Counted from the stretch's first letter, positions 18,215 to 28,994 are shown. The stretch: 64,000 nucleotides of DNA from an uncultured Tenacibaculum sp. (GCF_947498805.1 NZ_CANMLT010000002.1:186001-250000); one strand, 5' to 3'. Program-made: numbers and translations. The notes: generated by a model from the sequence alone, not told the origin.

Positions 18215-18413
18215 TAGAAAATCATTTTTATAGAAATAGTTATTCGAGAACAATTATGTATGACATAAATCTAATAATACAACCTAAAAAACAGGCTCAA
18301 TTAAAAGAAAAATAACTTTTAATTTAATAGCTTAGCCTTTATAGACTATTTGTAAGTTTATCTAAAGAACAAAAAGATCAATACTAAAGAAATACTACAT
18401 ATTTTGTTAGCAA

Positions 18414-19040
18414 ATGACTGAATTCGACATACTATTTAAAGCTTTAAAAATTACCGAAGAAGAGTTAAAAGAGAAAATTCTAGAAGAAGGTGTAGTTCAA
18501 ACGCTTTCTAAAGATACGCTTATTGTAGAACAAGATAAGTATATTAAGTGGTTGGCTATTGTTATTTCTGGAAAGGTTAGAGTTTGGCAAGAGAAAGAAG
18601 ACAGACAAGTTTTAATTTATTATGTAAAGCCAATTGAAACCTGCGTATTATCTCTTTCTGCAGCTTTTAGAGATTGTAAAAGTATTATAAATGCAAACAC
18701 AGAAGAAACGACTACAATTGTAAAAATACCCGTAAGATTGGTTTCTGAATGGAGCTTTAAATATAGGTCTTGGAATAAATTTACAATTGACTCCTTTGTT
18801 TTTAGCTATGAAGATTTATTAAGTTCGTATAAAAAAATAGCTTTTGAAAAAATAGATCAAAGATTATTAGATTATCTTAACTCTTTTTCAAAACAAAATA
18901 ATACTAGCATTATCAACCTTTCCCATAGCCAATTGGCTAAAGAAATAGGAACAACAAGAGAAGTTATATCTAAAATATTGAAAAAGTTTGAGCTTAAAGG
19001 AATCGTAAATCTTAAGTTCAAACAAATAGAACTTCTATAG
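18414..19040 (+). CDS. Crp/Fnr family transcriptional regulator
   Basis: cNMP-binding-like N-terminus, C-terminal HTH_Crp (LSHSQLAKEIGTTREVISKILKKFELKGIV). Confidence 0.92.
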   Translation: MTEFDILFKALKITEEELKEKILEEGVVQTLSKDTLIVEQDKYIKWLAIVISGKVRVWQEKEDRQVLIYYVKPIETCVLSLSAAFRDCKSIINANTEETTTIVKIPVRLVSEWSFKYRSWNKFTIDSFVFSYEDLLSSYKKIAFEKIDQRLLDYLNSFSKQNNTSIINLSHSQLAKEIGTTREVISKILKKFELKGIVNLKFKQIELL

Positions 19041-19156
19041 AATTCAAAATTTTTTCATGGTTTATTTGATACTTGTACCAAAAGGTACAGGTGCTACGCT
19101 ATGGCTCATTTTACATTTGTGGCATCAAAATTATTCACAAATTAAAATAGTAAAAC

Positions 19157-20335
19157 ATGAAACCAAAATTTTATTCCCTTATCATTTATCTACTTGTATC
19201 AATTTGTAGTGCAAACTCTTTACATGCACAAAAAATTGAGAAAGAAGTTTTAAAAGCTAGTAGAAAGTGGATATCAAATTTTAACAGAGGAAATGTCTCA
19301 GAAATTGTTAATGCATATACCAACGATGCAGTTATGGTGGCTAAGCCATTCGGAACTTATAGAGGAAGAAATTCTATAAATGCGTTTTGGTCATCTTTGA
19401 TTAAAGATGGTGCCTCAAACTTAAAATATTTTAATACCAACGTAAAAGTCATCAACAGAAAGAAAGCTATTATCTCTTCAGATTGGAGTATGAATATAGG
19501 AAAAGGAATCATAACCAATGAAACCTGGGTGAAAGTACAAGGTGTATGGAAATTAGAAACTGATCATTTCGAAGTCACAAAACAATTTAATAACGCAAAA
19601 AAAGAATCTAAAATGAACAAAAAAGAAACTTTCATATTGGTTCATTCTGCTTGGTTAGGAGGATGGCAATGGGAAAATGTAAGCAACATCTTAAGAGAAA
19701 ACGGACATACTGTGCTAACTCCAGATCTTCCTGGACATGGGAAGGATAAAACTCCTCCTTCAAATATTACTATGGAAGATTATGTAAAAACAATCACAGA
19801 ATTACTTGATAAACAAGATACTCCTGTGGTTTTAGTTGGACATAGTTTTAATGGTATAACAGTTAGTAGAGTGGCTGAGCTTAGACCAAACAAAATTAAA
19901 AAACTGGTGTTCTTAACGGCATTTTTATTGCCTAACAAAGGCTCTTTCTTTAAGGCTGTGCAAAATGTTAAAGGATCTATTGCTGTTGATAATTTTATGT
20001 TATCAGAAGATAAAACTTTCGCTTTTGTTAAAGAAGATGAGATACAAAATGCCTTTGCTCATGATATTCCGAAAAGTGCATTTGAAACTGCAAAGCCTCA
20101 TATTGTTCCAGAACCAATTAAACCGCTTACGTATGAGTTAACGATTACAGATGAAAACTTTGGTAGCGTTCCTAAATTTTATATTGAATGTACTGAGGAT
20201 AGAGCAATTCCGATTGAAATTCAAAGAGCAATGTACAAAGGGAAAGTCAAAAAGTCATTCTCATTAAATTCAAGCCATACACCGAATTTTTCACAACCAA
20301 AAGAATTGGCAGACATCCTAATGAACCTAAACTAG
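19157..20335 (+). CDS. Exported DUF4440/SnoaL-like domain fused to alpha/beta hydrolase
   Basis: Signal peptide; SnoaL-like N-terminal half (YTNDAVMVAKPFGTYRGRNSINAFW); hydrolase half (FILVHSAWLGGWQWENV, LVGHSFNG). Confidence 0.85.
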   Translation: MKPKFYSLIIYLLVSICSANSLHAQKIEKEVLKASRKWISNFNRGNVSEIVNAYTNDAVMVAKPFGTYRGRNSINAFWSSLIKDGASNLKYFNTNVKVINRKKAIISSDWSMNIGKGIITNETWVKVQGVWKLETDHFEVTKQFNNAKKESKMNKKETFILVHSAWLGGWQWENVSNILRENGHTVLTPDLPGHGKDKTPPSNITMEDYVKTITELLDKQDTPVVLVGHSFNGITVSRVAELRPNKIKKLVFLTAFLLPNKGSFFKAVQNVKGSIAVDNFMLSEDKTFAFVKEDEIQNAFAHDIPKSAFETAKPHIVPEPIKPLTYELTITDENFGSVPKFYIECTEDRAIPIEIQRAMYKGKVKKSFSLNSSHTPNFSQPKELADILMNLN

Positions 20336-20375
20336 TATAAATATAAAAGTAGGTATAATCAGTATTGTTTTAAAC

Positions 20376-20410
20376 AAAACCTCCAAAGTAAAAGAGACTT
20401 TGGAGGTTTT
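20376..20410. terminator. Bidirectional terminator between convergent genes
   Basis: 14-bp stem AAAACCTCCAAAGT-aaaagag-ACTTTGGAGGTTTT with flanking T-run. Confidence 0.8.
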
Positions 20411-20421
20411 TAGGTATTATT

Positions 20422-20856
20422 TTAATGCGTATTTGGGTTTTCTTTTACTTCTCCCTTAATACTCATATCCATTTCATGGTCATACTGGCAACATCCTGGT
20501 AGGTTCTCATAGGCAGCTTCGCTTCCCATTACTTTATCAGTATCATATCCTGAAGCAGCAATCGCCTTATGAATAGCATCAATGTTAGTTTTACTTTCGT
20601 CATAAGAAACATTGATTTGCTTTCTAGATTTGTCCCATTCTGCTTTCGTTACCCCAGCTACTCCATTTGCAGCTTTTTCAATTGTGTTTTTACACATACC
20701 ACAATTTCCTCTAACTCCAAAAGTACTTTCTGTTACAGCTGCTACTGTAGTGCTCGTTTCCTCTGTCTGAGCTGGTGTTTCCTTCTTTGCTTCGTTTTTA
20801 CAGCTTATAAATCCTATGACTGCTATCAAAGCGATACTTAAAATTACTTTTTTCAT
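20422..20856 (-). CDS. Lipoprotein with heavy-metal-associated (HMA) domain
   Basis: Lipobox FISCKN; HMA metal motif NCGMCKNTIEKA. Confidence 0.88.
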   Translation of the reverse strand: MKKVILSIALIAVIGFISCKNEAKKETPAQTEETSTTVAAVTESTFGVRGNCGMCKNTIEKAANGVAGVTKAEWDKSRKQINVSYDESKTNIDAIHKAIAASGYDTDKVMGSEAAYENLPGCCQYDHEMDMSIKGEVKENPNTH

Positions 20857-20874
20857 GATTATTATATTAATTAT

Positions 20875-22578
20875 TTATTTAGTATTGATTGTTTCTTTTA
20901 CGGCACCACATTTTAGCATTGCATCTCCAAAATATGGGTTTAAAACTTTGTTTTCTTTGCTTAACCAAAAACCTCCTTGATCGCTATCTGCCATCGGACA
21001 ATATTGCTTATAGGTTGTTTCTAGTATTCCAAAAGACTCTACTGCCATTATTAAATGATTAGATAAAGTCTTGAATTCTTTTCGTTGAATTTTTATATCC
21101 TCAGATTGCCCTATGATATTGCTCTTAGACTTTAGTGTTTTAGCAAGTAACATCCATTGTTTATGAGCATTTGTGTTACTTAAAGTTTTCATATCAACAG
21201 CTGTTAAACTCTGACTAAGCTTCTCTGCCGCTATTTTTGCTGTTGTTGCATCTGATTGTATCAATGCATCTTTTAAAGTGATATACGCATCATATACGCT
21301 TTGCAGTTCCGATTTAAATTTATTGGATACTTCAAATGTTTCATTGATAGTTTTACTATGATTCATCATCGACTTTTTACCCGCCAATTGCGCCGATGCA
21401 TCTACGGTAAATGTTCCATGGGTAACTACTTCTTCTCCAGATTTGAGTCCATTAGCTACGATGTAGTTATCTCCTACTCTATTTCCTAAGACTACTTCTT
21501 TCATTTCAAAAATAGGAGCATCTGGTTTTACTTTTACATATACAATCGAACGCTTACCTGTCCATAATACAGCAGATCCAGGTACGGTTAAAGGACTATC
21601 CTTTTCCATTCTTTGAACAACTACTTTACCTTTTACAAACATTCCTGTTTTAAATTTACCATCTCTATTAGCTAACACTACACGTACATTGACGGTTCTT
21701 GTAGAAGGATTCAACACAGGGTCTATAAAAGATATTTTTGAAGTAAATACTTCATTTGGATACGCATTGGTTGTAATTACTATTTCTTGTCCCTTGCGAA
21801 AACTTTGAATCTGATTTTCATAAATGTCGAAATTTGCCCAAACGGTATTTAAATTAGATACTTTTAACAGGGCTTCTCCTTGCTTTACATAATCACCCTG
21901 TGCTACCATTTTATGAATAACAATACCTGATACAGTAGCATAAATGGGAAAGTTTTCTCTTACTTTTTTTGAACTTTCTATTTGATTTATTTGCTTGTCA
22001 GATAGTTTCCAAAGTTTTAATTTATTTCGAACAGCCTTATATAAAGCTGGTTGACTTTCTTTTAAGCTAGCCGCTGTGAGTAATTCTTGTTGTGCTTTAA
22101 TTAATTCTGGAGAGTAAATGGTTGCTAACCATTGTCCTTTTCTAATTGTTTCCCCCGTTGAATTAATATATAAACGCTCTATTCTTCCCTGAAAATAACT
22201 GGCTTGTACAAGATTAGTTTCTTCGTTTTCTACTATTTTTCCTGATATTGTGAGACCATTATCTTCTTCTATAGCACTACCGATAATAGTCGTTTGTACA
22301 TCCGCCAATGCCATCGCATTTTTTGTAAGCTTAAACTGATCGGCAGCCAATCCTTCTGAACCTGATTCCGCAGGAATTAAATCCATTCCACAAATAGGAC
22401 AATCTCCTGGCTCTGGTTGCATGATTTGTGGGTGCATAGAACAGGTCCACATTTGATTAGTAGCACTCATTTCTTTATGATCATGTGATGCATTTTCATT
22501 AGATGAACCTCCAAAAAGCAACCAACCTAATAGTAAACCGGTTACTAATATTCCTGTATAAATTAGATACTTCTTCAT
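20875..22578 (-). CDS. RND efflux periplasmic adaptor, CusB-like, with heavy-metal-binding domain
   Basis: MWTCSMHPQIMQPEPGDCPICGMDL motif; membrane-fusion-protein architecture. Confidence 0.92.
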   Translation of the reverse strand: MKKYLIYTGILVTGLLLGWLLFGGSSNENASHDHKEMSATNQMWTCSMHPQIMQPEPGDCPICGMDLIPAESGSEGLAADQFKLTKNAMALADVQTTIIGSAIEEDNGLTISGKIVENEETNLVQASYFQGRIERLYINSTGETIRKGQWLATIYSPELIKAQQELLTAASLKESQPALYKAVRNKLKLWKLSDKQINQIESSKKVRENFPIYATVSGIVIHKMVAQGDYVKQGEALLKVSNLNTVWANFDIYENQIQSFRKGQEIVITTNAYPNEVFTSKISFIDPVLNPSTRTVNVRVVLANRDGKFKTGMFVKGKVVVQRMEKDSPLTVPGSAVLWTGKRSIVYVKVKPDAPIFEMKEVVLGNRVGDNYIVANGLKSGEEVVTHGTFTVDASAQLAGKKSMMNHSKTINETFEVSNKFKSELQSVYDAYITLKDALIQSDATTAKIAAEKLSQSLTAVDMKTLSNTNAHKQWMLLAKTLKSKSNIIGQSEDIKIQRKEFKTLSNHLIMAVESFGILETTYKQYCPMADSDQGGFWLSKENKVLNPYFGDAMLKCGAVKETINTK

Positions 22579-22581
22579 TTC

Positions 22582-23307
22582 TTAAAAGATTAACATTGTT
22601 ATTGCCATCACTATCATAATAGCATTTTCAATAAAAGTTGCCTCCGTCATGGGTAATTTCAAAGCGGTACCTAAACAAGCACAACGAATTGCCTTCTTAT
22701 CTAACAAGGTTTTAGTTACTCCTACAGTAGTAATTCCTAGGACTACTAAGGTTATAATTGAAGCTATGTTTACTTCAAAACGTAGTAAGAACATGAGTCC
22801 TAAAGCGGTTTCAATAAATGGATATATTTTGGCATATACTGGAACTTTTTTAGCCAAAGGATCATACATTCTAAATGAGTCTGGGAATCCTTTTAAATCG
22901 AGCATTTTAAAAAAACTAAATACGATATAAAATAAGCCCATAAAGTCTAACATAAACGCACTCCAACTCCAATCATTTCTATGCATTAAAACACTTGCGA
23001 TTGTAATATAGCCTAGAATTAAAAACAAAGGTTTTAACTGTACCAGCTTACTTTGTTCTTCATCAAATAGGTCATTAGATACATAGCCAGCCTTCTTTTC
23101 TTGGGCTATTTCTGAAATTTGATATTTTTCAGCCAGTACTTTCTGTAAGTCTTCCAAAGGAATGTGTTGTTCCATCTCTATGGCTACTTCTTTACTTGTT
23201 AAATCAACCACAGCATTTTGAACGTTTTGAAGTGATATTAAGCTTTCTTCAACAGAGGCTTTACAACTTCCACAGGTCATTCCTGTAACTTTATATATAT
23301 GTTTCAT
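22582..23307 (-). CDS. HMA domain fused to MauE/DoxX-like membrane domain
   Basis: GMTCGSCKASVEESL plus multi-TM C-terminal region. Confidence 0.85.
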   Translation of the reverse strand: MKHIYKVTGMTCGSCKASVEESLISLQNVQNAVVDLTSKEVAIEMEQHIPLEDLQKVLAEKYQISEIAQEKKAGYVSNDLFDEEQSKLVQLKPLFLILGYITIASVLMHRNDWSWSAFMLDFMGLFYIVFSFFKMLDLKGFPDSFRMYDPLAKKVPVYAKIYPFIETALGLMFLLRFEVNIASIITLVVLGITTVGVTKTLLDKKAIRCACLGTALKLPMTEATFIENAIMIVMAITMLIF

Positions 23308-23311
23308 CTCT

Positions 23312-24547
23312 TTAGTTTTGTGCGGTTAAATAATGTAATGCTACACTTTGGTTGTAATAAGATAGCTTGGAGCTAATCATATTCATTTGAAACTTTAACT
23401 GTAATTCCTGTATGTCTAATACATCGTTAAAGTCAATGGTTCCTGTTTCATAACTTTTCACCAATATATTTTGAGCATTTTTAGCTTGCATTAAGTTTTT
23501 TCGTTGCGTTTTAAAATTTATAAATGCAGCATTCCTTTTAGAAACTACATTTTGAAGCATTGCTTCTAAGCTATTTAATCGCTGTTGTTTTTGCGTTAAT
23601 ACTTCTTCTTGCTGTAAACTATGTTGTTTGCTTATAGACTTGTACTTTTTATTGAATATGGGAATGGATACAGATACCATTGGCATTACAATATCCTTTC
23701 CGTTATCGCTAAATGACATATTGGGTCTTTTTTCAACGTTTACATAGTCTATTCCAAACCCTAACATCGGCTTACTCTGCTTTTGATTCACTATTTCTGA
23801 TTTTTCTACTGAGGCATACAATCGATCGAACTTGATTAATTCTGGATGCAGTTTTACATCTTCTGAATTAAAGCTTTCAGTCTTATCAGGTATTTGCAAA
23901 CTGTCTATAAGTACCACAGATTCTAATACCTCTCTGTTTAATAATTTATTGAAAGATGCTTGTTCTCCTAAAAACTGTTCTTTTAAAACCTCTTTATTTT
24001 GAATCAATTCGTTTTGTCGAATTTGAAGTTTTAGAACATCAACTGCAGAAGCTTTTCCAACTTCTACAGAGGTCAATGCCAATTTTTCGTAAGTAGAAAG
24101 TAACTCAATGTTTTCCTCTAATACAGCTTGCTTAGCTTTAATTTCATAGAGTTTATAATACGATTGAGATATCTTAGCAATCAATTTTCGCTTCTTTACA
24201 ACAATATCTTGGTACGCGATATCTGCCAATGAAGAGGCATAATTTTCTCTTGCTGTAATGGTTCCGAAAAAAGGAAGCATTTGTTTTACAGAAACTTTAA
24301 ACTTTTGTGCTCCTGTTCGTGTTTCAGGTGTACTTGCAAATACCCCAACTCCTATTTCAGTATTTGGTAAACTATTAACTTCTTGTTGTTTTTCTGAGAT
24401 ACGTTGATGCCTTATTTCAAACTGTTGTATTTCAGGATTACTTGCCAAGGCTTCTTTTATATACTCTTGTAATTCTTGGGCTTTTAAATCAAAAGATAAA
24501 AAAGCAACAGTCAATGTTATGGCATATGCTATATAGGACTTATTCAT
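23312..24547 (-). CDS. TolC family outer membrane protein
   Basis: Signal peptide, TolC-like coiled-coil repeats; within efflux operon. Confidence 0.9.
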   Translation of the reverse strand: MNKSYIAYAITLTVAFLSFDLKAQELQEYIKEALASNPEIQQFEIRHQRISEKQQEVNSLPNTEIGVGVFASTPETRTGAQKFKVSVKQMLPFFGTITARENYASSLADIAYQDIVVKKRKLIAKISQSYYKLYEIKAKQAVLEENIELLSTYEKLALTSVEVGKASAVDVLKLQIRQNELIQNKEVLKEQFLGEQASFNKLLNREVLESVVLIDSLQIPDKTESFNSEDVKLHPELIKFDRLYASVEKSEIVNQKQSKPMLGFGIDYVNVEKRPNMSFSDNGKDIVMPMVSVSIPIFNKKYKSISKQHSLQQEEVLTQKQQRLNSLEAMLQNVVSKRNAAFINFKTQRKNLMQAKNAQNILVKSYETGTIDFNDVLDIQELQLKFQMNMISSKLSYYNQSVALHYLTAQN

Positions 24548-24553
24548 TTTGAT

Positions 24554-27500
24554 TTAGTTTTTACTACGTTTTAATAAAAATTCTTCTCGTAAACTATACA
24601 ATACAGGTACTATAAAATACGAAGTAATGTCTATAATCATTCCTCCAAAAGCAGGAATTGCCATCGGAATCATAATATCACTTCCTCTTCCAGAAGAGGT
24701 TAATACTGGTAACAAAGCCAAAATAGTAGTGGCTGTGGTCATTAAACAGGCTCTAATTCGTTTATTTCCCCCGTGTAATGCAGCAGCTCTAATTGCTTCA
24801 ACAGTAGCAGGCTTTTCTTTGTCAAAGGTTTGCTTCAAATAAGTAGCCATTACTACCCCATCATCCGTAGCAATACCGAATAAGGCTATAAAACCAACCC
24901 ATACCGCTACACTTAAATTAATAGGATACATTTGGAATAATTCCCTTAGATTTTTGCCAAATACGCTGAAATTCAAGAACCAATCTTGTCCGTATAACCA
25001 CATCATAATAAATCCTCCAGCAAAAGCTACTGCAATTCCTGTAAATACCATTAATGAGGTTGAAATAGATCGAAACTGAAAATAAAGTATTAAGAATATA
25101 ATTAATAATGCCAACGGAACTACAACAGCTAAGGTTTTTTCAGCTCTTATTTGGTTTTCATAAGTTCCTGTAAACTGATACGAGATTCCCTTTGGAACCT
25201 CTAATTCTCCTGAACTGATTTTTTGTTGAATGGCATCTTGCGCTTTTTCTACTACCGCTACTTCCGCGAAATCAGATTGCTTGTCAAATAATACATATCC
25301 TATTAGGAACGTATCTTCACTTTTAATTACTTGCGCTCCTTGTTCATATCGAATAGAAGCCAATTCACTTAAAGGAACATAATTACCTTTTGAAATAGGA
25401 ATGTAAATGTTTTGTAAATCTGTAGGATTGGAACGTAACTCTCTTGGATAGCGTACACGTATTCCATAACGTTCTCTTCCTTCAACGGTTTGTGTTATTT
25501 GCATTCCTCCAACAGCTACTTTTAGCTCGTTTTGAACTGTTTGAATTGAGATTCCATAACGTGCTAATTGTTCTCTATTGATATCAATTAACAAATAGGG
25601 TTTTCCAACAATTCTATCTGCAAAAACAGCTTCTTTTTTAACACCTTCAACTTCTTTTAAAATACTTTCTAATTGAATTCCAAAAGCTTCAATTTGTTCT
25701 AGATTTTGTCCTTTTACTTTAATTCCCATAGGTGCCCTCATTCCTGTTTGCAACATCACTAAACGGGTTTCAATAGGTTGTAACTTAGGAGCAGAAGTAA
25801 CTCCAGGTAATTTCGTTACTCTTACAATTTCATTCCAAATATCATCAGGAGACTGTACATTAGGTCTCCAATTTCTATAAAATTCACCATCTTCATCCTC
25901 AATAAGTTCTTTGGAAGTTACCTCATAAAAAGGCGTATTGGTAGTTTTATCTGTAGTATTTGGGTTTGCTACCGTCTTACCATTTTTTAATAGAAATATT
26001 CCTTCTTCATTTACTCTAAATCGTTGACGTTCTCCATTTTTATTTAACAAATATTCTGGCTTGTATAATATTACGTTTTCATACATAGACATCGGAGCTG
26101 GATCTAAAGCCGACTCTACTCTACCCGCTTTTCCTACAACTGTTTTTATCTCAGGAATATTGGCCACAGCCATATCCAGTTGTTGCAGTACACGTTTGTT
26201 TTCTGCTACTCCAGAATGTGGCATGGACGTAGGCATTAATAAAAAAGAACCTTCATTTAAAGAAGGCATAAATTCTTTGCCTGTATTCTTAAATATTAAA
26301 AAACCGCACACCAATACCGTTATAGGTATGGTGAAAAACAATAGTTTGTTTTGCAGCGCCCATTGTAATATTTGACTATAATATCTTTGGAAAACAGTAA
26401 AGAAGCCCAATAATCCGAAGCATATAACCGCTACAAAGATGATGTTTAGCAAAATGCTTTTATCTACTCCTAAAGGTCTCCAATAGGTTGCTAATAAGCC
26501 TACAATGGCCATTGTAGAGATAACAATATTTATAAGGTTTCCTCTTTCAAATGTTATTTTCTCAAATTGAATTAAGAACCCAACTATACCGAAACCTATT
26601 AGGATCAATCCTAAAGAGTTTCCATAGACAATCCCCACAATTCCTGCTAAAATTAGTAGTGTATTTACCACATATTTTAGCTTTATTGTACTTCTTTTCT
26701 TTTTGAAAATAAGAGCCGCAAATGGCGGTATAATAAATAACGCTACAATAATTGCTGCGATTAAAGCAAAAGTTTTGGTAAAGGCTAAAGGACGGAATAA
26801 CTTCCCTTCTGCACCAATCATGGTAAACACAGGTATAAAACTTATAACGGTTGTTAATACTGCTGTAATAATGGCTCCAGATACTTCTGAAGTAGCATTG
26901 TATACAATGGTATTAATATTCAGTTTTTCTTTATTTACTTCAAGATGTCTAATGATATTTTCAGCTAAAATGACGCCGACATCCACCATGGTACCTATAG
27001 CAATGGCAATTCCAGATAAAGCTACAATATTGGCATCTACACCAAAAGCTTTCATGGCTACAAATACCATTAAAACAGCTACCGGTAATAATCCAGAAAT
27101 AAGCACAGAAGCTCGTAGATTGAATACCATTACAATAATTACCAAAATGGTAATCAAAATCTCTAAGGTTAATGCCTCATTAAGGGTATGTAATGTTTCT
27201 TGAATCAACTCAGTTCTATCATAAAAAGGAACAATGGTTAATTGTGAAGTTCTTCCATCTTTAAGTACTTTACTTGGTAATCCAGTACTTAACTCATTGA
27301 TTTTATCTTTTACATTGTTGATTACTTTTAAAGGATTTGCTCCATAACGTGAAACTACTACACCACCTACTACTTCTGCTCCTTCTTTATCTAATATTCC
27401 TCTTCGAGCTTTTGCTCCTAAAGAAATATTGGCTATATCTTTGACTCTGAGAGAAGTGTAATCTTTAGAGGATATTACAGCATTTTCTATATCGGCTATT

Positions 27501-28270
27501 CCTTTGATATACCCCAAACCTCTTACCAAGTATTCTGCTTGGTTAATTTCTATAGTTTGAGCCCCTATATCTTGATTACTTAATTTAACCGCTTTTACTA
27601 CCTCTTGCAAGCTAATATTATACTGACGTAATAATTCGGGTTTTACATCAATTTGATATTCTTGAACATATCCTCCAATAGAAGCTACTTCTGATACTCC
27701 ACTTGCAGAAGAAAGTGCATATTTCACATAATAATCTTGAATGCTTCTTAGTTCATGTAAATCCCAGCCTCCGGTGACGTTTCCTTCTGCATCACGTCCT
27801 TCTAGAGTATACCAAAAAATCTGTCCCAATCCAGTAGCATCTGGACCTATAGATGGACTTACCCCTTCTGGTAATAAGTTATTTGGTAATGAATTTAATT
27901 TTTCAAGTATACGCGACCTACTCCAGTAAAAATCAATATTCTCTTCAAAAATGATGTATATACTAGAGAATCCAAACATTGAAGAACTACGAATAGTTTT
28001 TACTCCAGAAATACCCAATAAAGAAGTAGTTAATGGATAAGTAATTTGGTCTTCTATGTCTTGTGGAGAGCGACCATCCCATTTTGTAAAAACGATTTGT
28101 TGATTTTCTCCAATATCAGGAATAGCATCTACAGCAACTGGATTATTGGGTAATAAACCTGTATTCCAGTTAAATGGAGCTGTTACAATTCCCCAACCAA
28201 TAAAAAGTAGTAGTAATAAAATAGCTACTAACTTATTTTCTATTAAAAACTTAATGCTTTTATTTAGCAT
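24554..28270 (-). CDS. CusA/CzcA family heavy metal efflux RND transporter
   Basis: 1238 aa, RND architecture, DAIPDIGENQQIVFTKWDGRSPQDIEDQITYPL, GIATDDGVVMATYL. Confidence 0.95.
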   Translation of the reverse strand: MLNKSIKFLIENKLVAILLLLLFIGWGIVTAPFNWNTGLLPNNPVAVDAIPDIGENQQIVFTKWDGRSPQDIEDQITYPLTTSLLGISGVKTIRSSSMFGFSSIYIIFEENIDFYWSRSRILEKLNSLPNNLLPEGVSPSIGPDATGLGQIFWYTLEGRDAEGNVTGGWDLHELRSIQDYYVKYALSSASGVSEVASIGGYVQEYQIDVKPELLRQYNISLQEVVKAVKLSNQDIGAQTIEINQAEYLVRGLGYIKGIADIENAVISSKDYTSLRVKDIANISLGAKARRGILDKEGAEVVGGVVVSRYGANPLKVINNVKDKINELSTGLPSKVLKDGRTSQLTIVPFYDRTELIQETLHTLNEALTLEILITILVIIVMVFNLRASVLISGLLPVAVLMVFVAMKAFGVDANIVALSGIAIAIGTMVDVGVILAENIIRHLEVNKEKLNINTIVYNATSEVSGAIITAVLTTVISFIPVFTMIGAEGKLFRPLAFTKTFALIAAIIVALFIIPPFAALIFKKKRSTIKLKYVVNTLLILAGIVGIVYGNSLGLILIGFGIVGFLIQFEKITFERGNLINIVISTMAIVGLLATYWRPLGVDKSILLNIIFVAVICFGLLGFFTVFQRYYSQILQWALQNKLLFFTIPITVLVCGFLIFKNTGKEFMPSLNEGSFLLMPTSMPHSGVAENKRVLQQLDMAVANIPEIKTVVGKAGRVESALDPAPMSMYENVILYKPEYLLNKNGERQRFRVNEEGIFLLKNGKTVANPNTTDKTTNTPFYEVTSKELIEDEDGEFYRNWRPNVQSPDDIWNEIVRVTKLPGVTSAPKLQPIETRLVMLQTGMRAPMGIKVKGQNLEQIEAFGIQLESILKEVEGVKKEAVFADRIVGKPYLLIDINREQLARYGISIQTVQNELKVAVGGMQITQTVEGRERYGIRVRYPRELRSNPTDLQNIYIPISKGNYVPLSELASIRYEQGAQVIKSEDTFLIGYVLFDKQSDFAEVAVVEKAQDAIQQKISSGELEVPKGISYQFTGTYENQIRAEKTLAVVVPLALLIIFLILYFQFRSISTSLMVFTGIAVAFAGGFIMMWLYGQDWFLNFSVFGKNLRELFQMYPINLSVAVWVGFIALFGIATDDGVVMATYLKQTFDKEKPATVEAIRAAALHGGNKRIRACLMTTATTILALLPVLTSSGRGSDIMIPMAIPAFGGMIIDITSYFIVPVLYSLREEFLLKRSKN

Positions 28271-28370
28271 ATAAATACGTTTTAAACAATTAAACTTAGG
28301 TGAATAAACACCAGCTATGAAAGCCTATAAATAGAATTTATAAGCCTTACCTGTTTTTATTGTTTAAAAA

Positions 28371-28802
28371 TCATATCAAATATACCTCGTCAAGAACTTG
28401 TATGTCTTTAACGATAAGCGGAGGTGCATAATCTTTAAAAGGTACTACCTTATCATGTAAGGTATTGAAAAGATTAAGGTATGAGTAGTAAAATGAAGTT
28501 ACGAATAATTGTTGTTCAAAAGACAATGAATCAAAAGATGATTTCTTTAAAGTATCTTGCCCTTCGATAAAATCAATTTTATCATTACAACAATTCTTCT
28601 TTGAAATAGAACACCCATCTAAAGTGGCCATATTTTCCATTTCCATTCCGCAAGATTTTGCTTTACCAAAATAGCTTACTTCTACTAGATTGTCACCACA
28701 AAAATGACTACTAATAGTAAATGACATTGTAGAAAGTAATACTACAAAAGCCATTGTAATTGCCACTATTTTATTGAAAACTTTTTTCATCTTACAATGC
28801 AA
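28371..28802 (-). CDS. HYC_CC_PP-type small Cys-rich exported protein
   Basis: FTISSHFCGDNLVEVSYFGKAKSCGMEM ... KKNCCND motif, adjacent to Cus-type operon. Confidence 0.8.
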   Translation of the reverse strand: MHCKMKKVFNKIVAITMAFVVLLSTMSFTISSHFCGDNLVEVSYFGKAKSCGMEMENMATLDGCSISKKNCCNDKIDFIEGQDTLKKSSFDSLSFEQQLFVTSFYYSYLNLFNTLHDKVVPFKDYAPPLIVKDIQVLDEVYLI

Positions 28803-28994
28803 AGTTACAAAAAATTCAAAACCAAAATATTAAAGAAACTATAAAGCTTCTTTTAACTCTTTATATAATTACAGAACTTTAAGGAATAATAAGCTTAGAA
28901 GTACTTATTTTGTTTTTAGCAGTTTAAACAACAAAGCTCAATACATATGTAACATGCATCGAGCCTTGAAACTGCTTACTAACTAATACAAATA

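Noticed and set aside
18299-18324. AATTAAAAG...CTTTTAATT as an intrinsic terminator
   Set aside because: No GC-rich stem and no immediate T-run; it lies between divergent genes where no terminator is expected.
26703-27203. 166-aa antisense ORF within cusA-like gene
   Set aside because: Long antisense frame is a shadow of the RND codon usage; low-complexity translation without domain features.
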